From Methyloprofundus sp. (GTDB lineage: Bacteria > Pseudomonadota > Gammaproteobacteria > Methylococcales > Methylomonadaceae): 28,735 bases of DNA. Below are positions 23,901-28,735 of the stretch, in pieces (positions within the stretch are counted from its first letter, which is position 1; every line of letters begins with the position of its first letter). Made by a program: the position numbers and the translations under genes. Under the pieces are notes generated by a model. The model was given only the letters and a program-made list of their open reading frames with translations. It was not told where the DNA came from and did no database searches. The DNA is taken from assembly GCA_013138555.1 (NCBI GenBank), contig WTCN01000269.1, positions 1 to 28,735 of the forward strand, read 5' to 3'.

Positions 23901-24060
23901 GTGATTCAGTCTGGATGATAATTTGCTTAGGGGCAAATTCAGGAAAAATATCCAGCCCAGCATTGATAAATCGATAGCTGCCATAGAGTAGTATGAGTAA
24001 GGCAAGTGTAATGACAATACCATAAAAGCGTAGGGAGAATCGGACGAGATAGGCAAGCAT
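20977..24060 (-). CDS. RND efflux permease, CzcA/heavy-metal-efflux-like
   Basis: This 1027-residue protein is a full-length inner-membrane RND pump that exports substrate with proton uptake. An N-terminal membrane segment (residues about 12-32) is followed by the first periplasmic loop with PEFAPKQIIIQTESPGFSAE and RIESSISGLIGLQSIRSESI, which is the CzcA-like pattern. Membrane segments 2-6 include GGLAIALGEVVDDAIIDTEN (about residues 390-410) with acidic residues expected in proton relay. The second half repeats the layout and ends with GFITLFGITVRNSIMLLSHY and GGLASSTLLNLLLLPLMLLR. It resembles the heavy-metal-efflux group more than AcrB, but the ion or molecule moved cannot be read from sequence. 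The adaptor gene lies 66 bases upstream; no TolC-like outer-membrane partner is in the window. The stop codon lies inside an inverted repeat. Confidence 0.9.
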   Translation of the reverse strand: MLAYLVRFSLRFYGIVITLALLILLYGSYRFINAGLDIFPEFAPKQIIIQTESPGFSAEQVETLITQRIESSISGLIGLQSIRSESIQGLSIITAIFAEQSDIYRNRQLVTERLSSLATQLPAGVSTPVPVPLSSSSATVLTIGLNSQHKNLMQLRDLVDTLLVPRLLSVPGVADVNIFGGDIRQVQIQLDPDKLQRFNLSIDEVIDATSQIGRIQGGGFIENSNQRFTLQVTGDATTPEQLSQSIIQYSDEHTLLLGDIAEVRYAPEPAIGAAQIMGKSGIVMMIIGQYDANTLTVSNAVEQALKEFEPLFAEQQIDFYSHLFRPADYIEASLNNLSSHLLLGGLFVLIILYLFLYNLRTAFISAIAIPISLISSVLVLLEMGINLNIMVLGGLAIALGEVVDDAIIDTENIFRRLRENSALATPLTTRQVVYDASMEVRSSVVYASFIVALVFVPLLTLDGVAGRLFAPLGYSYILAILMSLCVALTLTPALCYVLLSNNIKFNTTPPVIRFLNPLYARLLNTVSAYFKQVTLVCVLLTLLALNQFFSLGHKFLPELREGHYIVHTTSIPGTSLQESIRLGKQITAQFKKIPQIESVSQWAGRAERGADTYGSHYSEYEVRLKPLSGAEQQEALEALRDILDSFPGLLFEANTFLTERVDETISGYTSPVVVNIYGNDLNQLDKKAQQVAALMQTISGATDIQLRSPPGTPMIQIHLQPEKLKFWGVQAGSVMQTIQAAYDGHVVGKHLHGNRSYNIAVALKPEWRNQPDLLNQLPIRTLSGKLITLSDIADIKHNQGRYNILHQNAQRRQSITCNVAGRDIASFMQELKQQVTQKITFADNTYPEFTGAAVEQAQAKQDLVLHALLASIGVLIFIYIAIGNLRHVGIALLNIPFSLIGGIVAVILMNASLSVGSIIGFITLFGITVRNSIMLLSHYQYLVEHEGLQWNLTTALKGAQERLPSILMTALVTALAMSPIALNSDNPGLEIMGPMAAIIIGGLASSTLLNLLLLPLMLLRFGKFKVA

Positions 24061-24126
24061 AGTGGCGTAGTAATTATTTCGGGAGAGGGCAGGGTAGAGC
24101 GGACTTTAGTTCACTAGACTATAATC

Positions 24127-25140
24127 TTAGTCATCGTCATCGTCATCGTCATCAGCAGGAATTTGTCCTCGAAACTCCTCGGACAAGAGCATCTGTGCAC
24201 CCATGCTAACCAGTATATCTCCCTCTTGTAGTGAATCCTGAATAAAATATGAGTCTGAGCTAAGCAATTTTTTCCGGCTAATTTTAACGCGCTTAAAAAC
24301 TTCATCATCCACTTGAAGGTAAATATAGGCCTGGCCTAAATGCCAGACTATTGCAGATGCGGGAATGATAAATCCTGAGGTTTTGCCTGTTTTTAAGGGA
24401 AGCCATACCGCGACACGTTGATGATAGGTATCAATAGCCTGGTCACTTAAATAGAAAAAAGGTGCGCCTGTCTGTTGCTGTATAGAATAAATAGGCGCAC
24501 TTGATATTAAGCTGGCTGGCTGTGCCTGTTCACGCAGTCCGTAAGGGTGAATTGATACCTTGGTCATGGGGGATATAAGCGGGACAGGAAGGTAAATAAG
24601 GTATACTGCTTTGTTAAGTGTACTCAGCATATTGGTATAGGGGGGCGGCTCAGTTAAAAACCAGTGACTTAAGACTTTTCCCCATTTAGATTGAGCCTGT
24701 AGGCGTATATTATCAGACTGTTGTCTGGCTATATCGAAGTTTGCTTTATCCAGCTCTAACTGGTTTTTTTGTGCTAATAGTTTACGCGTAGACACCGCAT
24801 TTTCGCGTTGTAAATTTTGTAAGTGGCGAACATTTTGCTGAGACTGCTTGAGTGTTATATGAGTTGTCGTCTGCTTGGCTAAGGCAGTAAGATAGTCTTT
24901 ACGGGTATCAATTAATGAGGCAAGATTGATGCGTGTCGCAAATGTTTTGACTTCAGAGTCAAGTTGGCTGCTGTGTAATTTTTGAGTTTGTATATCAGTC
25001 GCGCTTATAATGGTGCTATCGATAGAAACAGTAAATGCTTCTAATAGTCTGGCAGGCGCGTTATCATTTGCATCGCTATGCAGGCTACCTAAAGAGGACA
25101 GTAGCAAAAAAATAGTCTTTAAATAATGTGATTTAAGCAT
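24127..25140 (-). CDS. Periplasmic adaptor (membrane-fusion protein) of the RND pump
   Basis: This 337-residue protein is probably the adaptor that links the RND permease to an outer-membrane channel. It has an N-terminal signal-like segment (LKTIFLLLSSLGSLHSDA) and an alpha-helical hairpin (about residues 75-150, with many Gln, Leu and Lys, including RENAVSTRKLLAQKNQLELD). A beta-rich C-terminal part follows (VAVWLPLKTGKTSGFIIPAS, AIVWHLGQAYIYLQVDDEVF, LQEGDILVSMGAQMLLSEEF), the membrane-proximal domain of such adaptors. It ends in eight Asp residues, which is unusual; the tract could bind divalent metal ions. It stands first in a two-gene unit with the permease. The ribosome-binding site before its ATG is poor. 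Confidence 0.82.
   Translation of the reverse strand: MLKSHYLKTIFLLLSSLGSLHSDANDNAPARLLEAFTVSIDSTIISATDIQTQKLHSSQLDSEVKTFATRINLASLIDTRKDYLTALAKQTTTHITLKQSQQNVRHLQNLQRENAVSTRKLLAQKNQLELDKANFDIARQQSDNIRLQAQSKWGKVLSHWFLTEPPPYTNMLSTLNKAVYLIYLPVPLISPMTKVSIHPYGLREQAQPASLISSAPIYSIQQQTGAPFFYLSDQAIDTYHQRVAVWLPLKTGKTSGFIIPASAIVWHLGQAYIYLQVDDEVFKRVKISRKKLLSSDSYFIQDSLQEGDILVSMGAQMLLSEEFRGQIPADDDDDDDD
24130..24153 (-). repeat. Hexanucleotide tandem repeat coding for the C-terminal Asp8 tail
   Basis: On the plus strand GTCATC is repeated four times directly before the adaptor stop codon, reading (GATGAC)x4 on the coding strand and giving eight aspartates. Gain or loss of one unit would add or remove two Asp without a frameshift. 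Confidence 0.9.
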
Positions 25141-25297
25141 AAGGGGATGGCAAGCAGTGGGGCAGCTTAATGTTCAATATAATGAATGAATGATTTTATT
25201 ATAAAGTATTCCGCTTAATAGTCGCTGTTAATAGGGAATTTTAAGATAAAATAATAGCGGATAAGAATAATTATAAAAAGTAAAAGGTGTAAGAACA
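25141..25297. promoter_or_regulatory. Divergent intergenic region between the efflux adaptor and gcvH
   Basis: This 157-base AT-rich gap must hold promoters for both directions. On the minus strand a TATAAT lies at 25198-25203, about 58 bases before the adaptor ATG, but no recognisable -35 box is at the right distance. On the plus strand AAAGGTG serves gcvH as ribosome-binding site. No metal-regulator operator palindrome was recognised. Confidence 0.3.
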
Positions 25298-25678
25298 ATG
25301 AGTCAAAATCCAGAAGAACTAAAATATGCAGTAACACATGAGTGGGTAAAGTTAGAAGATAACAATATCATTAAAATCGGGATAACAGATTTTGCTCAGG
25401 AAGAGTTAGGGGATTTGGTTTATATTGAGCTGCCAGAGGTGGGGCGGCAATTAGCGGTTGAAGAACAGTGTGCCGTTGTTGAGTCGGTTAAAACAGCCTC
25501 TGATTTGTTTAGTCCTGTTGCTGGAGAAGTTGTGGCAATTAATGAAAAACTGGCCGATGAACCAGAGCTGGTGAATGAAGATGCATTTGCTACCTGGTTA
25601 TTTAGTATGAAGATAAAAGATGTCGATGATTTAGAGCGGCTCTTGGATGCTGATGATTATGAGCAGGCTATTTCCTAG
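25298..25678 (+). CDS. gcvH: Glycine cleavage system H protein
   Basis: This 126-residue lipoyl carrier shuttles the aminomethyl group between the P, T and L proteins of the cytosolic glycine cleavage system. The sequence follows the family closely: KYAVTHEWVKLED at the N-terminus, IGITDFAQEELGDLVYIELP, and the lipoyl-lysine motif VVESVKTASDLFSPVAGEV with Lys 65. LADEPELVNEDAFATWLF follows. Length is normal for the family. The gcvT and gcvP genes are not adjacent; the gene stands alone after its own promoter region. Confidence 0.97.
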   Translation: MSQNPEELKYAVTHEWVKLEDNNIIKIGITDFAQEELGDLVYIELPEVGRQLAVEEQCAVVESVKTASDLFSPVAGEVVAINEKLADEPELVNEDAFATWLFSMKIKDVDDLERLLDADDYEQAIS

Positions 25679-25708
25679 GTTTAATGTAAAATTTGGGCAT
25701 CCTTCATA

Positions 25709-25822
25709 GTAGGTTGGGCTAGCTTGTTAAGCGTTAGCGTAACAAGCTAACCCAACCTTTTCGGGTATATAGGTCGGGTTAGTTGAATTGTTGGGTTGCC
25801 CCAAAGATGGCAGCCAACCTAC
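25709..25822. repeat. Composite palindromic repeat (REP/MITE-like) between gcvH and dgkA
   Basis: The 19-base arm 25711-25729 pairs with 25740-25758 with one mismatch around a 10-base loop AGCGTTAGCG. A degenerate second half follows, and the element closes with CCAACCTAC (25814-25822), the complement of its opening GTAGGTTGG (25709-25717). It fills most of the 212-base gap, and the strong first hairpin could stop transcription after gcvH or protect the message end. Confidence 0.85.
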
Positions 25823-25890
25823 AATATTTGTCCCGTTTTAAGTTCGTATCCCCTATTTTAAATAGTAACTTGACAGGATATTGTGGATAA

Positions 25891-26250
25891 ATGGCAAATC
25901 AAAAGGTAAAAGGTTTCAAGCGTATTATCAATGCCTGCTTTTTTTCAATAGCTGGCTTTAAAGCGATATGGGAGCATGAAGAAGCCTTTAGGCAGGAAGT
26001 ATTATTATTTTTATTGGCAACTCCGCTGGCACTATGGCTAACGGAAAATAATATCGAACGTGTTTTATTAATAGGTAGTGTTGGTGCTGTGTTATTAGTC
26101 GAACTATTAAACTCGGCAGTTGAAACAGCAATAGACAGGATAGGGCTAGAGCGTCATGAGTTATCGGGTAGAGCAAAAGATATGGGCTCTGCTGCAGTGA
26201 CTTTATCCCTGGCATTAGCCGCTATGACATGGGCGTTAATTTTAATTTAA
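25891..26250 (+). CDS. dgkA: Diacylglycerol kinase, prokaryotic type
   Basis: This small integral membrane enzyme phosphorylates diacylglycerol with ATP and recycles it to phosphatidic acid. The 119-residue protein has the family's usual length, an amphipathic N-terminus (RIINACFFSIAGFKAIWEHEEAFRQEV) with conserved Glu residues, three hydrophobic segments (about 32-50, 56-74, 97-118) and the signature ELLNSAVETAIDRIG with Glu 71, Asn 74 and Glu 78. It is followed 15 bases later by the PfkB-like kinase gene. Confidence 0.96.
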   Translation: MANQKVKGFKRIINACFFSIAGFKAIWEHEEAFRQEVLLFLLATPLALWLTENNIERVLLIGSVGAVLLVELLNSAVETAIDRIGLERHELSGRAKDMGSAAVTLSLALAAMTWALILI

Positions 26251-26265
26251 AGGAAAAAGAGAGTA

Positions 26266-27198
26266 ATGAGTGCATTAATTTGTGGGTCTATGGCTTACGA
26301 TACAATAATGGTTTTTCACGATAAATTTAAAAACCATATTCTTCCCGAAAAAGTACATATGCTGAATGTGTCTTTTTTAGTACCTGTTATACGCAGGGAA
26401 TTTGGCGGATGCGCAGGTAATATTGCCTATAATCTAAAATTACTGGGCGAGTCGCCTAAAATCATGGCAACGGTAGGGCATGATTTTGAACCGTATGCAC
26501 AATGGTTAAATCAGTGTCAGATCTCTAGTGAATATATCAAAAAAATAGATGGAGAATATACCGGCCAGGCTTATATTACCACTGATGAAGATGATAACCA
26601 GATTACTGCTTTCCACCCGGGGGCAATGAATGAATCGCATATTAATTCGGTTCCTCAGCAAGAAAGTATTGAAGTAGGTATCGTTTCACCCGATGGTAAA
26701 CAAGGGATGCAACAACATGCACAAGAATTTGTTGAGGCGGGAGTGCCGTTTATTTTTGACCCGGGTCAGGGCATGCCAATGTTCAGTGGCGAAGAACTAT
26801 TAGAATTACTGAGTTTGGCAACATGGGCAACCTTTAATGACTACGAGTCTGAGTTAATGCAGGAGCGTACCGGTTTATCTTTAGAGAAAATTGCCGAGCA
26901 AGTCGAGGCACTGGTTATTACCCTGGGAGGCGAAGGTTCCAGAATTTATACGCAAGGGCAATGTATAGAAATTCCCTCGGCACAGGCAAAGCAGCTAAGT
27001 GATCCAACGGGGTGTGGTGATGCCTATCGTGCAGGATTGTTGTTTGGCATTATGAATGAATATGACTGGCCAACCACAGGCCGTATTGCCTCGTTATTGG
27101 GGACAATAAAAATTGAGCACCACGGTACTCAGAACCATAGTTTTACGATGGAGCAATTTAAAACACGCTATCAGAAAAGTTTTGGTGAGGCGTTTTAG
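26266..27198 (+). CDS. PfkB/ribokinase-family carbohydrate or nucleoside kinase
   Basis: This 310-residue cytosolic kinase has both family signatures: GGCAGNIAYNLKLLG near residue 47 and DPTGCGDAYRAGLLFGI starting at residue 246, with the catalytic Asp at about 252. ALVITLGGEGSRIYTQG lies before it. The N-terminus ICGSMAYDTIMVFHDKFKNH and the middle part are closest in feel to bacterial proteins annotated as adenosine-kinase-like, but the substrate cannot be decided from these motifs. A good AAAGGA precedes the ATG. It lies 15 bases after dgkA, probably in one transcript. Confidence 0.9.
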   Translation: MSALICGSMAYDTIMVFHDKFKNHILPEKVHMLNVSFLVPVIRREFGGCAGNIAYNLKLLGESPKIMATVGHDFEPYAQWLNQCQISSEYIKKIDGEYTGQAYITTDEDDNQITAFHPGAMNESHINSVPQQESIEVGIVSPDGKQGMQQHAQEFVEAGVPFIFDPGQGMPMFSGEELLELLSLATWATFNDYESELMQERTGLSLEKIAEQVEALVITLGGEGSRIYTQGQCIEIPSAQAKQLSDPTGCGDAYRAGLLFGIMNEYDWPTTGRIASLLGTIKIEHHGTQNHSFTMEQFKTRYQKSFGEAF

Positions 27199-27224
27199 GA
27201 ACTAGAAAACTAAAATAAATCATT

Positions 27225-27950
27225 ATGTTGAAGAACCATGTAATAATAAAACCTCTAAACCCAGTAACAGTCTCTGTCTCACTCGCAGTAACAATACTGG
27301 TTTTTTTGTTTATGTCAGTGGTACAAGCTCACGGTGTCGATGCCAATACCCAGCAGTTTTTACAGGCTAATCAGGGCGTAGCCATCGGGCCATTTTTGTA
27401 TATTGGCGCAAAACATATGCTCACGGGTTATGATCATTTATTATTTCTGCTCGGTGTTATCTTCTTTTTATTCCGTACCCGGGATATATTAATTTATGTT
27501 AGTTTATTTACTTTAGGCCATAGTTTAACGCTATTTTTTGGCGTACTTTTTAATGTCGCGGTTAATGCCTACATCATTGATGCAATTATTGGACTGTCAA
27601 TTGTTTATAAAGGCTTTGATAATCTAGGTGGCTTTCAGCGATTGTTTGGCAGGCAGCCTGATACCAAGGCTGCCGTGCTGATTTTTGGTTTGTTTCATGG
27701 TTTGGGTTTGGCGACAAAATTGCAGGACTTTGCCATGCCAGAAAAGGATCTATGGAAAAATTTACTGGCTTTTAATGTCGGGGTTGAAATTGGTCAGTTT
27801 GTAGCTCTGCTGTTTATTTTAACACTCTTGAATTTCTGGCGACGCTATCATAGTTATTTTAGTTTTGCAGTGATCAGTAATACTTTATTAATGGCGGGTG
27901 GTTTGATTTTATTTGGCTATCAAATGGCTGGCTTCGTACTTAGCGTGTAA
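27225..27950 (+). CDS. HupE/UreJ-family membrane protein
   Basis: This 241-residue protein has an N-terminal signal or membrane segment (VTILVFLFMSVVQA, then HGVD) and about six further hydrophobic segments. Histidine motifs in the membrane, GYDHLLFLLG, TLGHSLTLFFG and FGLFHGLGLATKL, are those of the HupE/UreJ type 2 family. HupE and UreJ proteins are linked to nickel or other metal uptake in hydrogenase and urease systems; neither enzyme is in the window, so the metal is unknown. Its stop overlaps the start of the next gene (TAATG), so the two products are likely made together. Confidence 0.88.
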   Translation: MLKNHVIIKPLNPVTVSVSLAVTILVFLFMSVVQAHGVDANTQQFLQANQGVAIGPFLYIGAKHMLTGYDHLLFLLGVIFFLFRTRDILIYVSLFTLGHSLTLFFGVLFNVAVNAYIIDAIIGLSIVYKGFDNLGGFQRLFGRQPDTKAAVLIFGLFHGLGLATKLQDFAMPEKDLWKNLLAFNVGVEIGQFVALLFILTLLNFWRRYHSYFSFAVISNTLLMAGGLILFGYQMAGFVLSV

Positions 27951-28501
27951 TGCTTATGAATGATGTAAACGTACCTGTGCAATCTTTAAAAACACTGATG
28001 ATTAGCATGGTTTTTTCAGTCTTATTGGCATTTTTTATTTTACTTGCGTTTGTTGGGCCTGCTGAATACGGTATTGACCCCACAGGTTTAGGAAAAGCTC
28101 TGGGTTTAACTGCATTAGCAAAGCCAGCACAGCAACATGCAAAATCAGTGATGTCATGTCCAGTAGGAGAGCAATTATCCTACTGGAAGGATATAGTGAT
28201 GATCACTGTCCCTGCTAAATCAGGTCTGGAATATAAGTTCTATATTGAGCAGGGAGCTGAAATAAGCTATGCATGGACGAGTGATAGCTCAGACCTATAT
28301 TTTGATTTTCATGGTGAGCCCACAGGTGATAAAACGGGGTATTTTAAAAGTTATCGTGAAACGACGGCTAGCCAGTCTGATGGTGCTTTAACTGTACCCT
28401 TTACAGGGACTCATGGCTGGTACTGGAAAAATGAGAGCAATCATGCCGTGCGCATTACTTTAAAAACTAAAGGGCAGTATAAAATCAAAGGACTGATATA
28501 A
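27950..28501 (+). CDS. Membrane-anchored periplasmic protein paired with HupE/UreJ-like gene
   Basis: This 183-residue protein has one N-terminal membrane segment (residues about 13-35, SMVFSVLLAFFILLAFVG) and a periplasmic part of about 140 residues containing KSGLEYKFYIEQGAEISYAW, DLYFDFHGEPTGDKTG and THGWYWKNESNHAVRITLK, which looks like a small beta-sandwich. Proteins of this type are often annotated only as transmembrane anchor protein and recur next to HupE/UreJ-like genes. Function is not known; a helper or metal-binding role for the transporter is inference. ATG at 27950 overlaps the upstream stop; ATG at 27956 is an alternative. Confidence 0.8.
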   Translation: MLMNDVNVPVQSLKTLMISMVFSVLLAFFILLAFVGPAEYGIDPTGLGKALGLTALAKPAQQHAKSVMSCPVGEQLSYWKDIVMITVPAKSGLEYKFYIEQGAEISYAWTSDSSDLYFDFHGEPTGDKTGYFKSYRETTASQSDGALTVPFTGTHGWYWKNESNHAVRITLKTKGQYKIKGLI

Positions 28502-28509
28502 ATAGTGAA

Positions 28510-28567
28510 GGGGAGTAGGCTTTAGCCTACAAGAGTTGCTAGCGGTGTAGGCTAAAGCCTACTCCCC
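28510..28567. repeat. Perfect inverted repeat with 21-base arms before yebC
   Basis: Arms 28510-28530 and 28547-28567 are exactly complementary around a 16-base loop. Each arm also contains the near-palindrome GTAGGCTTTAGCCTAC, so it can fold alone as well. It lies eight bases after the stop of the anchored protein gene and probably serves as an end hairpin; it is of a GTAGG-type dispersed repeat class. Confidence 0.9.
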
Positions 28568-28631
28568 ATTATCTATCCGTTTATGTTAAAATCCATATAT
28601 TTTTCACCAACAACCGTTATAGAGAGTAGCA

Positions 28632-28735
28632 ATGGCAGGACATAGTAAGTGGGCTAATATTAAACACCGTAAAGCTGGCCAGGATGCAAAGCGAGGCAAG
28701 TTATTTACTAAATTGATTCGTGAGATTTTTGTCGC
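28632..28735 (+). CDS. yebC: YebC/PmpR-family protein, 5' end only
   Basis: The first 34 codons before the window edge read MAGHSKWANIKHRKAGQDAK followed by RGKLFTKLIREIFV, the highly conserved N-terminus of the YebC/PmpR family. Members are cytosolic proteins reported as transcription regulators and as helpers of ribosomes on proline-rich stretches. A GAGAG (28622-28626) lies at suitable distance from the ATG. The gene is cut by the end of the window. Confidence 0.95.
   Translation, partial: MAGHSKWANIKHRKAGQDAKRGKLFTKLIREIFV

Noticed and set aside
25870..25875. TTGACA as a -35 box before dgkA
   Set aside because: It lies only 15 bases before the start codon, so the matching -10 would fall inside the gene.

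Overview
The window looks like chromosomal DNA from a gammaproteobacterium with moderately low GC. The gene families (exosortase-A/PEP-CTERM-type exopolysaccharide genes, an HprK-related-A cassette, a CzcA-like RND pump, a HupE/UreJ protein) would fit a methanotroph of the order Methylococcales. No taxonomic marker is present, so that placement is inference. All coordinates come from reading the sequence; no database search was run.

Region 1 (1-20843) is one long exopolysaccharide (EPS) locus of the XrtA/PEP-CTERM-associated type. In order it holds: the 3' part of an outer-membrane export protein; a Wzz-like chain-length determinant; a CpsD-like tyrosine autokinase; an outer-membrane beta-barrel; a polysaccharide deacetylase; a FemAB-like transferase; an antisense gene of unknown function; glycosyltransferase 1; WecB and WecC (UDP-ManNAcA synthesis); a TviB-like second dehydrogenase; a CapI-like epimerase; glycosyltransferase 2; an asparagine-synthase-type amidotransferase; and, after a further cassette, glycosyltransferase 3. 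Together they could make acidic N-acetylated sugar nucleotides, assemble and trim a polymer, and export it across the outer membrane under tyrosine-kinase control. No exosortase and no PEP-CTERM protein lies in the window.

Inside this locus, at 16782-19630, sits a four-gene cassette: a 186-residue protein with a twin-arginine-like leader and four cysteines, a PqqD-like protein, an HprK-like kinase and an NTP_transf_5-type nucleotidyltransferase. It follows directly after the asparagine-synthase-like amidotransferase. The set resembles the parts list of a peptide-modification (RiPP or lasso-like) pathway but has no obvious leader protease. It is the most interesting part of the window, and its substrate and chemistry are not evident from sequence.

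Region 2 (20977-25140, minus strand) is an RND efflux permease and its periplasmic adaptor, which ends in eight aspartates coded by a hexanucleotide repeat. Region 3 (25298-28735, plus strand) holds core and accessory genes: gcvH, dgkA, a PfkB-family sugar/nucleoside kinase, a HupE/UreJ-like membrane protein with a membrane-anchored partner, and the 5' end of a yebC-family gene.

Four intergenic inverted repeats that all contain a GTAGG-type end (13411-13441, 20907-20980, 25709-25822, 28510-28567) look like members of small dispersed palindromic (REP/MITE-like) families. One of them supplies the stop codon of the RND permease. No tRNA, rRNA, CRISPR array, transposase or integrase was seen, and no stretch of more than 300 bases lacks a gene.
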